A stretch of DNA of 64,000 nt from the NCBI GenBank assembly GCA_964058845.1, contig CAXKVR010000040.1:62001-126000 (forward strand), written 5' to 3'. The position numbers and the translations under genes were made by a program. The notes beneath the pieces are model-generated. The model worked only from the letters and a program-made list of their open reading frames with translations. It was not told the DNA's origin and searched no databases. Within the stretch, counting starts at the first letter, position 1. Every line of letters begins with the position of its first letter. Shown here piece by piece: positions 22,390 to 34,196 of the stretch. The DNA comes from Carex sylvatica (Eukaryota > Streptophyta > Magnoliopsida > Poales > Cyperaceae).

Positions 22390-23880
22390 TTTAAACCTAT
22401 TCAAAATAATAAATGTAAATTACTTGACATATTAAAAAAAATATGTAACCTTATTATTTCACCTATTCAAAATAATTCTAACATACATTGAAAATTAAAA
22501 AACAGAAATTAAAAAACAGAAAATTAAAAAACAGAAATTAAAAAACAGAAATTAAAAAACAGAAAATAAAAAAACAGAATTTAAAAAACAGAATTTAAAA
22601 AACAGAATTAAAAAAACAGAATTTAAAAAACAGAATTTAAAAAACAGAAATTAAACTAACATATTTTAAAAAACCTATTCAAAATAATAAATGTAAATTA
22701 CTTGACATATTAAAAAAAATATGTAACCTTATTATTTCACCTATTCAAAATAATTCTAACATACATTGAAAATTAAAAAACAGAAATAAAAAAACAGAAA
22801 TTAAAAAACAGAAAATAAAAAAACAGAAATTAAAAAACAGAAATTAAAAAACAGAAAATAAAAAAACAGAATTTAAAAAACAGAATTAAAAAAACAGAAA
22901 TTAAACTAACATATTTTAAAAAACCTATTCAAAATAATAAATGTAAATTATTTGACATATTAAAAAAAATATGTAACCTTATTATTTCACCTATTCAAAA
23001 TAATTCTAACATACATTGAAAATTTAAAAACAGAAATTAAAAAACAGAAATTAAAAAACAGAAAATAAAAAAACAGAAATAAAAAAACAGAAATTAAAAA
23101 ACAGAAAATAAAAAAAACAGAATTTAAAAAACAGAATTAAAAAAACAGAATTTAAAAAACAGAATTTAAAAAACAGAAATTAAACTAACATATTTTAAAA
23201 AACCTATTCAAAATAATAAATGTAAATTACTTGACATATTAAAAAAAATATGTAACCTTATTATTTCACCTATTCAAAATAATTCTAACATACATTGAAA
23301 ATTAAAAAACAGAAATTAAAAAACAGAAATTAAAAAACAGAAAATAAAAAAACAGAAATTAAAAAACAGAAATTAAAAAACAGAAAATAAAAAAACAGAA
23401 TTTAAAAAACAGAATTAAAAAAACATAATTTAAAAATCAGACTTTAAAAAACAGAATTAAAAAAACAGAAATTAAACTAACATATTTTAAAAAACCTATT
23501 CAAAATAATAAATGTAAATTACTTGACATATTAAAAAAAATATGTAACCTTATTATTTCACCTATTCAAAATAATTCTAACATACATTGAAAATTAAAAA
23601 ACAGAAATTAAAAAACAGAAAATAAAAAAACAGAATTTAAAAAACAGAATTAAAAAAACAGAATTTAAAAAACAGAATTTAAAAAACAGAATTAAAAAAA
23701 CAGAAATTAAACTAACATATTTTAAAAAACCTATTCAAAATAATAAATGTAAATTACTTGACATATTAAAAAAAATATGTAACCTTATTATTTCACCTAT
23801 TCAAAATAATTCTAACATACATTGAAAATTAAAAAACAGAAATTAAAAAACAGAAAATAAAAAAACAGAAAATAAAAAAC
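22390..23880. repeat. Higher-order AT-rich satellite, unit about 236-292 bp
   Basis: A core AAACCTATTCAAAATAATAA recurs at about 22393, 22671, 22921, 23200, 23492 and 23728. Each core leads into an ACTTGACATATT block and then a variable run of short ATTAAAAAACAGAA monomers. Unit length varies because the number of short monomers varies, so this is a nested repeat of two levels. Confidence 0.9.
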
Positions 23881-24640
23881 AGAAATTAAACTAACCTATT
23901 TTAAAAGACCTATTAAAAATAAATCCGAATTTTGAAAAATAAATCTAAGCTATTCAAAACAAATATAATCACTCCACATATTCAAATCTATAAAACTAAC
24001 CTATTTTAAAAAACAGAAAATTAAAAAACAGAAATAAAAAAACAGAAAATAAAAAACAGAAAATAAAAAACAGAAAATAAAAAACAGAAATTAAACTAAC
24101 CTATTTTAAAAGACCTATCAAAAATAAATCCGAATTTTGAAAAATAAATCTAAGCTATTCAAAACAAATATAATCACTCCACATATTCAAATCTATAAAA
24201 CTAACCTATTTTAAAAAACAGAAAATTAAAAAACAGAAATAAAAAAACAGAAAATAAAAAACAGAAATTAAACTAACCTATTTTAAAAGACCTATTAAAA
24301 ATAAATTCGAATTTTGAAAAATAAATCTAATCTATTCAAAACAAATATAATTACTCCACATATTCAAATCTATAAAACTAACCTATTTAAAAAACCTATT
24401 AAAATTAAATCCGAATTTTGAAAAATAAATCTAACCTATTCAAAACAAATATAATCACTTCACATATTCAAATCTATAAAACTAACCTATTTTAAAAAAC
24501 AGAAAATTAAAAAACAGAAATTAAAAAACAGAAATTAAAAAACAGAATTTAAAAAACAGAAATTAAAAAACAGAATTTCAAAAACAGAAATAAAAAAACA
24601 GAATTTCAAAAACAGAAATTAAAAACAAATATAATTATTT
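23881..24640. repeat. Second satellite family inside the hAT
   Basis: Units contain ACTAACCTATTTTAAAAGACC, then CCGAATTTTGAAAAATAAATC and ACTCCACATATTCAAATC, with short AAACAGAA monomers between. Copies start near 23888, 24098, 24266 and 24390. The inverse of this family fills 52740-53930, inside the related hAT. Confidence 0.85.
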
Positions 24641-25199
24641 GACATATTCAAATCTAACATAAACTAAATAAATCTAACATATCAATAAATCTAACAAATC
24701 TAATTACTTAATAAATTTAACAAACCTAACAAATGACAAATCTAATTACTTAATATTCAATAAATCAAGCATAAACTAAATGTACTCTACAAAAATAAAT
24801 TAATCTAAAATGAAATAAATGTTACCTTTAAATATCGCGAAAAATTTTTGCAGGAGGTGACGAACTTTGTAATTCCGTTTGCGGATTTGTGTAATGAATT
24901 AAATTTACAATTATATTTTTTTTTAAACAATAAATTAAAAAATAGTGAATAATTAAATTGGAGAATTGAGATTGAGAGAATGAGAGATGAGAGAATGAGA
25001 GTGTGAATTTTTGGAGAGGAAGATGGGGTATTTAAAGAAAATATTGGGAGGGAATAAAATTTGAAAGAAAAGAAAAGAAAAGAAAAAAAAAAAAAAAAAA
25101 CCACGGGTGACCCGGGTGGGTCCGGCCGGTCGGGTTTGATTAGACCGGTCCGGGCCCGGTTGAACCGGCGGGAATTGAATTCAAAAAAATTTGAATTCA

Positions 25200-25345
25200 A
25201 CGGGTCGGGTCGGGTCAGATCGGGTCCGGGTCGGGTCGGGTCGGGTCCGGGTCGGGTCGGGTCGGGTCCGGGTCGGGTCGGGTCCGGGTCGGGTCGAGGT
25301 CGGGTCCGGGTCCGGGTCGGATAGGTCGGGTCGGGTCGGGCGTAA
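25200..25345. repeat. GGGTCGGGTCCGGGTCGG subterminal array
   Basis: A GC-rich array of GGGTC and GGGTCC units in the right subterminal region of the hAT. Arrays of this sort commonly bind hAT transposase, but binding here is inference. Frames read through it are artefacts of the repeat. Confidence 0.8.
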
Positions 25346-25736
25346 ATCGGACCGAGTTTGCTCGGATTTTGAACCAAATAATCGTACCCTACCCGTTTTT
25401 TACCCGTACCCGTGTACCCGTGTACCCGTTTACCCGACCCATACCCGGGCTCGGGCACAGGTAACCCGGGTAACGGGCACGGGTAACCCGGGTAACGGAC
25501 ACGGGCGGATACGGGTCGGGTCCAACCCGGATGGGTATTTGCAATCCTCTAGTCTCAAGCAAACATATGACAAAATTAGGAATTCATATTACCTGAAAAG
25601 GGAATCTTTTTACCATTAGTGGATCTGGACCTTTCTTTTTAACTTGGCACGAATTTCAAAGCTAAATAATACTGTCCCTGCACTAGTTCGAATTCCAAAA
25701 CGGCTGTGATTTAATTTCAAATCTTAAAGTGAGCTG

Positions 25737-25935
25737 GAAATAAATCTGTTCCGATCCAAAAGAATATTTGCAGGTCCCTGTGATTTTAAATTCAACCGTT
25801 CATTTTTCAAATACTTGAATCTCAATAAAAATAGTATTTTTTTATACACGAATCTCAAACAAATAAAAGGTTGGATTTGAAATAACAAGATTCTGCAGTT
25901 CTTTTATATCACACCATATTTATTTCCAAAATTAA
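25737..25935. mobile_element. Degenerate MITE related to 28900-29077
   Basis: The left side reads GGAAATAAATCTGTTCC and the right side, inverted, GGAAATAAATATGGTG, with partial pairing continuing inward (AAAAGAA, then TTTAAATTCAACC against TTTCAAATCCAACC). No clear target duplication was seen. It resembles the complete small element at 28900-29077. Confidence 0.4.
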
Positions 25936-26027
25936 AACCTACATATTAAAAAACAGTTAAGATATGTTGGGCCCACCTGTCATTGATAAGTGATCACCAC
26001 ATCGTCGAAGGACTGTACTCTCGAGAG

Positions 26028-26832
26028 TAGGAGTGAAAACGAAGTAGATAGTGATAAAATCATATTCATATTTTTTTTATTTTTTATTTTCTGAATACAG
26101 ATACATAGCAAACATTAGATGAATATGGATATGAGTCTGAATCAGATCGAATATTTATTAAAATAATATAAAAAATATTAAAAAGTATTAAAATTTATAA
26201 TATTTATCTAATTATAATGGTGATCAATGACATAAAATTTTTATAATATATGGTATATATCTACTATATATTCAATATGGATAATTGAAACGTAAAACCA
26301 TATCAATCTCCTTATCTACACGAATATTCAAATATCAAACATCTACATCTAAGTTTTTGAATATGTATCAAATACAAATTAGATATTATCCATATTGTTT
26401 TCACGAGTAGAACTAGGGTGTTCTTAAGCTCACCAAAGTGTTTGGTGAGCTTAACTCCAAAACCCATTAAATCGGTTTTAATTGACGAATATGAACCGTT
26501 GAAACCCGCCTACCTTATGAGTGATGCGTTGACATGTGAAAATTTTAAACATTCGAATTAATTTAATATAAAGCAAAGCGGTCAAAAATCGTTCAAAAAA
26601 TGAATGCACTAAAATTAATTTATTAACCTTTTAATTTTGACCAATTAACTTTATATTAAATTTATTTGAATGTTTAAAATTTTCACATGTCAACGCATCA
26701 CTCATAAGGTAGATGGATTTCAACGGTTCATATTCATCAATTAAAACCAATTTAATGAGTTTTAAAGTTAAGTTCACCAAACACTTTGGTGAGCTTAAGA
26801 ACGTCCTAGTTCTACTCTTGTTTTCACCCCTA
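26028..26832. mobile_element. hAT-type MITE, TSD CTCGAGAG, with nested MITE
   Basis: CTCGAGAG occurs at 26020-26027 and 26833-26840. The ends are TAGGAGTGAAAAC and, inverse, TAGGGGTGAAAAC. Without the inner MITE (26405-26817) and one TSD copy it is about 382 bp, with no coding capacity. The 8-bp duplication and TAG start fit the hAT superfamily. Confidence 0.85.
26405..26817. mobile_element. MULE-type MITE, TSD TTGTTTTCAC
   Basis: A 10-bp direct repeat TTGTTTTCAC lies at 26395-26404 and 26818-26827. The arms are long inverted repeats over almost the whole element (GAGTAGAACTAGG, then a CACCAAAGTGTTTGGTG palindrome, further in a CATGTCAACGCATCACTCAT block). A 9-11-bp duplication with long arms is typical of Mutator-like MITEs. 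It shares inner blocks (ATGAGTGATGCGTTNACATG) with the elements at 1-171 and 49787-50155. Confidence 0.85.
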
Positions 26833-27095
26833 CTCGAGAGTCAAGAGAAACTATATTATAGAGTAGCTCCCTTTCCCCGCTCATAAGTCATAATTTGATG
26901 CAGTAAAAGCATTATTCGAATAAAGCTACCAGTCAAATCGGCAAAAAATTTCAAACCAAATTTATGCACTGCAAGTCTGCAATGCACGATGATCCAATGT
27001 AATTGCCACGTAGGACTTCCCAAATGTCTTATTCAGTTATTTGGGGTCTAACTCCCAGTCAGCTTTCTCTCTCGCGCATTGCATATTACTACGAA

Positions 27096-27217
27096 TATAA
27101 AACCGCGTTCTCTCTCTCTCTCTCTGTCTTTCCAGGTGCCTCTAAATAGTTCCTCACCGAGATTTCTAAGGCAGTAGTGAGTGCCATGCACGCAGCAGCT
27201 ACGACTTCGGATTGGAG
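27096..27217 (+). promoter_or_regulatory. Putative TATA box and first exon of an unidentified transcript
   Basis: TATAAAA at 27096-27102 is followed by a (CT)n tract and non-repetitive sequence with ATG at 27186 (MHAAATTSDW) and a strong donor, GAG|GTGAGT, at 27218. This spacing looks like a plant promoter, 5' leader and splice donor. I could not find the next exon, so it may be a non-coding RNA, a gene broken by insertions, or chance. Confidence 0.35.
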
Positions 27218-28891
27218 GTGAGTTTCGATGCTGTCCTTCTTGTTTTTCTGTAATGTTGAATGGAAGCTGGCTATGTTTCAGAATTAATTTGTTGCTCCAA
27301 ATTTCATGAGCTAGATATATAGTTTGAGTTGATTATATATTGATCTAGCTAGCTATCGTCAGTGTAATTCATCATATATACATGTGCAATAGTTTTAACG
27401 CTTTATAAAATGAAAATCATTCGCATCTAATGAGTTAGCTAGCTAGAATACAAAGTACAGGAGCTTGAGATATTATTAGTAAATAGAAGTTTCTGCGTGC
27501 TCCTGTACTTTGTACAGTTTTCAACTATTTCAGTAGTTTATTAATTAGTAAGGCGTATTATTTACTTTTAATTCTTACTTTTACTATATATCTAGGTTTA
27601 TAATAGGAATTATTTACAGTGTTGACTTGCATGCAAGCTAAATATCAAAAGCTAATTTTCTAGCCGATCGATTTCCTTCTTCTTCTTCTTTTTTTTTTTT
27701 TTTCTTTCTGGAAAATAAAGCATGTCAATTCGTTAAATTGCTACCTAGGTATAGCTTGCACCTTGCAGGACAATTAAGCAGTTTCTAATTAAACGGGTGT
27801 AGCATTATTTATCACATACATCATGTCATATATAATATATATATGATCATGAAACAGCAATATGCTAGATGGCATTTAAGCTACGTACCAAATATATTCA
27901 AGAGTACAATTAACAAATTCAATAAAATCGAATTACACGTGTAACATAATTGTTCCTTCAAGTATGCTTGCATGAAACAACATTGCTTATACAACACGGA
28001 CTTTAATTAATTAATTTATGCAATATATATTGCGTACGTCTTCTATTCAGTATGATTTACTCAGTAGCTTGATATATATATATAAATAAGAAGTACAAAT
28101 ATAAATATAATTGTTCAACCTTCAAAAAAAGTGCACTTATATTTTTGAATATACGTACGTATATTTAATTTGTCAACATTTGCATGAAAAAAGTAACTAG
28201 GACCCACAAATTTCTAGTCAATGAAAAAAAAAAAAAGGTTGATGCAGTTATGCATGAAGACAAAATACATATGCCAAGTTTCCCTTGGACTTTTGGTTGT
28301 TGCTGGTTTGAAATTGATCAAGCCCGGCAGGAGACGTACGCCAATTTATATTTTATATATATATTGCAAATAAATTTGGAAATTTAAGGCTAGCTTTGAA
28401 ATACATTGGAGCTATATATACTACATATATGCTAATTTCAAATATCTTCAAGAAATTGGGTTTTGCTATTTGAAACTATTGGTTTCTGTCCCTTAAATTT
28501 ATGAGGATGTGATTTTCAATTCGAAGACAAAAAAACACTTAAATTGTAGTTTTTGCAAAAGTAGTAGAATAACTAATTAAATAATGTAATAGCCATCAAA
28601 TATAAAAACAGTTATATATGTAGCAATATGGGAAAATACATACTTTTCTGAATAGGAAATTTTAATCTTCTCTTACAAAAAGAGAGGAGGCTAATCTTTT
28701 CATTTCTTCTTTATTGCATTGTTACTTGTTAATTACTGAATAATCATTAGCAATATAATTATACGAAATTCTTATTTATATCCTTATTGTCCTTATTATT
28801 CATTCATCAATATATTTCACAACAACCTTTCTTAAGTACCCTCCTAGCACCTCGTGCACTTACCAAGATTTTTTTTTTCTTTTTGGCAGTG
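27218..28891. other. AT-rich DNA, possibly intronic
   Basis: No gene seen. It contains poly-T runs, several (TA)n runs, and an inverted pair TACAAAGTACAGGAGC / GCTCCTGTACTTTGTA (27450-27515). If 27096-27217 is a real first exon, this could be its intron. A 67-codon open frame at 28184 looks like chance. Confidence 0.4.
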
Positions 28892-28899
28892 TGTCACAG

Positions 28900-29077
28900 C
28901 GGAAATAAATCTGCTGTGATTCCAATGCAATAATTTCAACCAGTCAATTTCGTTGAAATTCGTATATGATTTTTTTTTTTATTGAGATTCACACATGAAA
29001 AACTTTAAATAGATGAGATCGGAATAACAGGACGGACCTGTTATTCCATTGGAATCACAGCAGATAATTTATTTCCG
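28900..29077. mobile_element. Small MITE, TSD TGTCACAG
   Basis: TGTCACAG occurs at 28892-28899 and 29078-29085. The ends are CGGAAATAAAT and its inverse, continuing inward as CTGCTGTGATTCCAATG on both arms. Length 178 bp, no coding capacity. The 8-bp duplication suggests hAT relatives, but the termini do not start with TAG/CAG, so the superfamily is open. Confidence 0.75.
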
Positions 29078-29085
29078 TGTCACAG

Positions 29086-30777
29086 CTATATATACTTATA
29101 TAGAAGATTGAAATCAACCGACATCATATGCGTGTGGGACCAGAAAGGCAGAAACTGCCATATATATCTGCAATTGCAGAGGATCCAGGCGTTCTGATTG
29201 TTTCCAACGATCAGCCCATGGTCAAAATGCATGCACAAACAACAACTAACAGATTACAAGCTACATGGGGGATGCTCAACTTCTATTCAAACCTAACTTT
29301 CACGGCCCTCCCTGTCTTCATGTCAACTCCATAAGCAAAAGTCTAAAAAGGTAAAACATGCATTTAATGAAACAATACCAGAAATAAATTTTCCGCAAAA
29401 AAAAAATTACCAGAAATAAATAGAGAATTAAATGTTGGGGTTCTGAGCAAATGTTCTTCTCTTGTCCAAAAACATATGTTCGGTTGGATCCGTATTAGAA
29501 GCGTAGGAAAATAGAAACCATAAATTATACTGAAAATAGAAACCTATGGGCGTATATAAATGTGAAATTTCAGATCTTCTTATATTTATTTACTTATCAT
29601 TGTCAATGTATGTTATTTAAATTTAATTACTACAAGAACGGAACAATATTCGCGAGGGTATTTGTGAGAGTATCGTCGCAGATACTACTATCGGTAATAC
29701 TGACACACTCAGTAAAAGTACTTACTTTTCTGATAGTATACCTTCACAGATAATTACTTTTTATCCTCGCAGATATTGTTTCATTTGTCAAGACCTGATG
29801 CATATATAAATTTATACAAAGAGATAGCATCGTACGTACGTAGCCCGCCACACAAAATGGCAACGAAAGATCCGATGTATTATGCAGCCTAAAAATCAAG
29901 CACATCAAATTACAATGACCAGCCGCTGTAGCTGCAGGTCTTGACAAGAAAACTGCAAGAATGGAAAAGGATGAAACCTAAGATGTCTAACAAACAAAAT
30001 ATAAAATCTGTACACAGCTAATTAAACTTATTAAATTAGTTTCAGAAGGTGAGAAGTTCCAACAATTTTTGCAATTAGCATGCTATATACTCTCATTAGT
30101 TTAGCTTAATGATATCATCTTATGTACTCTGATCGATATTTTATAGTTTAGCTAAGTTTAAAATTGTAGAAAGCAATCCCTTTACCTTCGAGAACTAGTT
30201 TTAAGAGTAATTTAATTTTAAAAGAACAACACCTTTGAAGTGATGTCTGTCTGAAATATGTACCTCTGGAATGACTATAAGACCATATATATATATATAA
30301 TTACTTAATTATTACTCAAGCTTAAATTTATTGAGACTAAATGAGAATATGTCAATGAATAACTTAATAGGATATTTAAATTTTGGACTTTCCTTTCGAG
30401 ATTGGTTTACTTTGAGATTCAATGATATTTTATGTGCTTGTATAGTATTAGTTTTTATTTTAGTTGTCAGTTCTCTAACTAGTAATTATTGATGTACTTG
30501 TTTATTGTTCTTTCAAATTTTTATATACGATCAAAAATTTATTATAAGAAATAAGTAAGATCGATAAACGTTTGAAAAAGGAAACTTATATATTTCAGCA
30601 TCTATAAAAATATTATGTAAGCAAATGTATCAGAGATTCAGAATTATTACAAATACACAATACAAATACAATAATATACATATTCAATTTGATGTATCTT
30701 TTCTCCACTCATAAGAGCAAGAACTCACCCCGCATATTTATAACTACTACAAGCATAATTCACCATATGAAGATCGA
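29086..30777. other. Intergenic DNA 3' of the MYB gene
   Basis: No supported gene. A 68-codon open frame at 29128 has no recognisable domain. A segment near 29625-29790 has CTACAAGAAC and repeated CGCAGATA/CTCGCAGATA words faintly like a CACTA end, too weak to call. The last few hundred bases are probably the MYB gene's 3' UTR and terminator region. Confidence 0.45.
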
Positions 30778-32235
30778 TCACTGCTGATTTAATGAAGCAT
30801 CCCAGAGAGCCCCCAACGGGACAACATCAAACCCTAATTCTCTCGAGGTACCTCCACCTCTAACGTTATCTCCGGTGTTTGTGTTTCCATCTAGCTGGTT
30901 TTGCTGCTGTTGCTGTAGAAAAGAGTCGTCGCCGATCAACGAATCCAAAAAGGTGGAGAATACTTCATCACCAAATCCATCAAGTCCTTCAGTACTGCGC
31001 CACATTGATCTGGTCTCTAGTTCCAAATTCATGTTCATTCCATTCAAGAAATTGCTGTGATCATCTTGCACAGGCACAGCTCCTGTTTCTTCGAGAGGTG
31101 CCGGAATGGTACTTGGGTTCGGTTTAGTAAACGGCACCAGAGGTGCACTTAATATTGGTACACATTCAAGCTTATAATTATTCTCATCATTGATGTGATT
31201 GAAATTGCTGTTGCTCTTGTTGCTGCTGCTTCCAATAATGTTGTAATTGTTATCGGATAGAGGTTTATGTGTGCGAGGATCAATTCCTTGAGAAATGAGC
31301 TTTTTGCTGAGATGGGTGTTCCAGTAGTTCTTAATCTCATTGTCGGTTCTCCCTGGTATCCTTCCGGCTATAAGCGACCACCTGCATGAAATATAACGAG
31401 CGCATATTAAGAACAAAAAATGTTGTGTGAGAAGAAATTAGTGTAATTAATCGTTTGAATCTTGTATTCTGTAGCTCTGTAGATAAGATTATCTGAACAA
31501 GTGTCTAGAGCGCATGACTAATGGTGCTTTTATTGCTCTCTCTCAATTTGACTTTGTTTGCTGTAACACTATATATTTTTCATGATGTCATCGATGATAG
31601 AATTTTTTTTTACATTCTTGGTGAACTGTCGTTTGTTTCCCTTAAAAATGATCTTCTTCTTTTTTTTCTCAGAGTGAAGATATGGAAACCTAGAAATTTC
31701 TTCCTGAAGCCTTCCTCCCCTATGCTATCACCTTCATTGTATACATCACACCTTAAGAAAAGATCTTAACGCCAAAAAGGAAGGAAAAAGGAAGAAGAAA
31801 AAAACTGGTAGCTAGTTTCAAATGAAAAGAGAAGAAAGAAACAATAACCCTTAAAAAGATCTAAACGAAATTCATATACCACAATCAGATCCAAGTTTCA
31901 CCCACAAACTACCTATTTCCAAGGAGGCGGTGAAGGCGTAATATGAGATCCTCCTCGGCAAGCGAAATCGGTCCGCGGCGGATCGATGGCCTGAGATAAT
32001 TCATCCACCTCAGTCGACAGCTCTTGCCACACCGCCTCAGCCCTGCTCGCCGTGGCAGCATGCGCCACCTCCCTTCACCTTCCTTTCGCACAAACTCTGC
32101 AAGCACTTCATCCTCCTCCGGCGTCCATGGGCCCCGCTTTATCCCCTCATCTTTTTTGCAGCACTGCGTGGGGCCCTTCGATGCCATTGCGCTCCGTCTG
32201 GCAACCCTAGAATTTTGTATTACAGAACTGTTCAT
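30778..32235 (-). CDS. MYB5-like: R2R3-MYB transcription factor, MYB5-like
   Basis: Two exons, 32235-31913 and 31381-30778, joined across a 531-bp GT-AG intron that splits an Arg codon in R3 ([10 protein letters not shown]). The product is about 308 residues. R2 starts at [11 protein letters not shown] (about residue 34); R3 follows and contains the bHLH-binding signature DLxxRxxxLxxxxxxLxxxR. After R3, [17 protein letters not shown] and an acidic C-terminal [12 protein letters not shown] place it with MYB5 proteins, which work with bHLH and WD40 partners in the nucleus on flavonoid/proanthocyanidin, seed-coat and trichome genes. R2 reads [10 protein letters not shown] where AGLLRCGKSC is usual, a Leu-to-Arg change. 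In-frame ATGs also exist at 32187 and 32316; 32235 gives an N-terminus of normal length. No break seen. Confidence 0.9.
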
Positions 32236-33193
32236 CTTCTTAGTTCTCTTTCTTGTGCTCGATCTGGGGTTTGCTTCCTGAGGAAGATAGATGAATCGGG
32301 ATAGAGCTATCAACAAGAGTTAGATAGCTCTTAGTGGAGTTGCCAAATTGGTGAGAAGTCCGGATTTTATGTGGCATTTGTATTTACAGACTATTCTACA
32401 TCGAGTCATGTGCAAAAGTTTTAACGCAACACAAAAGATTTTCATTGGTAGAACGATAATGTAAGGTGTAGTTAATAGAGGCATTAGAGAAGTAAGTATT
32501 AGTAGAAGCCACACGGAATCTAAAGTGGATGGAGTGACAATGTACCGATGGCGCTAGATCGTTTTATGTGAATTTAGTGCCGACAAATAACAGGTAGGCA
32601 CTACGTATAAAAAAAAAAATTCCATAGACTTGGTTTACAATTATTTGTGCTGAATAGTATTTTCTACTTTATATTTTGCCCCTATAGATTCTAACAATTA
32701 TACGTTTCTCATATATATGTTTATGTTTTTAAGCTCATTTAGTTACTCATTTATGTACTAATAAAAATAATATAAAGTTTTTTGAACAAATCTAAAATTA
32801 GATCCAATATATAAAAATGTCCTACATGAGCAATTATTACAAAAATATGCTTCATTGCCCAATAAAATATAAATATAGCAGGAGGAGCAATATACGGTGG
32901 ACCACCATGGACCAAGTCTGTATAATGACTTTTCCTTGGCTACTTTGAGATGACAAAGACCGGCTCAGGGACAGATGCATAGATTCTATTGGCTGGAAAA
33001 AAGCTTGACCAGAGAATTAAGTATAATCACTTGACTGTGAAAATGTCCTCTCGTACAGTCCTCCTCGTGTTTTTGCTTTTCTTATTTTCGTACTGTTTTA
33101 TTTTGGGTAATTGACAGTCTATATCTTCAATGCACTTAAAAAAATTTACGAGATGGGGGGCAGTTCCGGAATTTTCGAATTGATCCTTCACAT
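32236..33193 (-). promoter_or_regulatory. 5' leader and upstream region of the MYB gene
   Basis: Non-coding DNA upstream of the minus-strand MYB gene. The in-frame leader stays open to an ATG at 32316, so an N-terminal extension cannot be excluded. I see no convincing TATA box. The unique upstream stretch is only about 1 kb before MITEs begin at 33202, so any distal control elements lie in or beyond transposon DNA. Confidence 0.45.
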
Positions 33194-33201
33194 GTACATA
33201 T

Positions 33202-34196
33202 CAAGATTCTAAATAGCGGATTATAGTAGTATAGTAGAAAGATAAAAAAAAAAAAAAACTTTAGCGAATAGCAGAACTATAGCGAAAATTATTATAAATA
33301 ACATTTTTTTATTTCAAAAATTATATTTTATATTTCTACTAATAATAAAAATGTCTTATCAAGAAAAAAAATACCAAATTAATTAAGAAGTTCTAATATT
33401 CATATTGAACCAATACAAAATTCAAATTGTCATTCAAAATATCTCTAACTAAAAAACTATCGATATATTTTATATTCAAAATATACCACGAGGAGGGATC
33501 AAGTTACAACATTTTTTGAGTTACAACAAGTTACAACAAGCATTTTTTACATTTTCAAAGTCCAAATCGTCGATCCAAACCGTTAGATGTGATCTCTACA
33601 ATAAAATGTGCTTGGAGATCAAATTTTACATTTTTTGGAACTTTTTTACTATTTATTAAGATGGGTACAAAACTAGTCAAATTCAGACCATTGAATTTTA
33701 TACCCATCTTAATAAATAGTAAAAAAATTCCAAAAAATGTAAAATTTGGTCTCCAAGCACATTTTATTGTGGAGATCACATCTAACGGTTTGGATCGATG
33801 ATTTGGACTTTAAAAATGTAGAAAATACTTGTTGTAACTTGTTGTAACTCAAAAAATGTTGTAACTTGATCCCTCCTCATATACCACTATCATATATTAA
33901 TCATGATACAAAATTTAATTGATATAGCGGTATAGCCCGCACATGTTCTATTGTATTGATATAGCTTGATAAAGTAAAAAAAAAAACCAATATGGACATT
34001 AAGCCTTATTAAAATTGCAAAATCATAACCCCGTGTAGCATAGCGGACCGCTATTGCCGCTACGTGTTACGCGCTATAGCGGACCGCTATTACCGCTATA
34101 GCGGCCGTAGCTTGATTAGCGCAGTTTTACCCCTAGCTTAGCTTTCTAGGTCCAAAACCGTTATAGCTTCGCTATAACTAGCTATTTAGAAACTTG
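33202..34196. mobile_element. hAT-type MITE, TSD GTACATAT, with nested MITE
   Basis: GTACATAT occurs at 33194-33201 and 34197-34204. The ends are CAAGATTCTAAATAGC and, inverse, CAAGTTTCTAAATAGC. Subterminal DNA is rich in TATAGCGG and ACCGCTAT words, clustered at 34040-34110. A MULE-type MITE (33490-33878) sits inside. No coding capacity. Confidence 0.8.
33490..33878. mobile_element. Near-perfect palindromic MULE-MITE, TSD ATATACCAC
   Basis: ATATACCAC occurs at 33481-33489 and 33879-33887, a 9-bp duplication. The arms are inverted repeats over nearly the whole 389 bp, from GAGGAGGGATCAAGTTACAA inward, with a shared core (CCGTTAGATGTGATCTC, GTGCTTGGAG, TTTTACTATTTATTAAG). Frames at 33555 (-) and 33589 (+) encode the same peptide because of the palindrome and are not genes. 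Confidence 0.9.

Larger units (their letters stand above)
22078..25551. mobile_element. Non-autonomous hAT carrying satellite DNA, TSD GTCTCAAG
   Basis: GTCTCAAG occurs at 22070-22077 and 25552-25559. The ends are TAGTGGGCTGC and, inverse, TAGAGGATTGCAAATACCC, so the terminal repeats are imperfect. Subterminal regions are dense in GGGTCGGGTA-type motifs. The middle (22390-24640) is AT-rich satellite. From about 25080 down to 24800 the minus strand matches the start of the hAT at 52074 closely (same leader and first intron-like region), which fixes family and orientation. No transposase remains. Confidence 0.85.

Noticed and set aside
22390..24640. Regularly spaced repeats resembling a CRISPR array
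   Set aside because: Repeats are long, AT-rich, of variable spacing, without unique spacers or cas genes, in a plant hAT element.
25061..25619. Overlapping Gly/Arg/Val/Ser-rich frames
   Set aside because: Artefacts of the GGGTC array in the hAT subterminal region.
29128..29334. 68-codon ORF
   Set aside because: No domain, no splice or promoter context; the length is within chance.
29625..29800. Possible CACTA end (CTACAAGAAC with CGCAGATA words)
   Set aside because: Terminus is not CACTA-exact and no partner or clear subterminal array was found.
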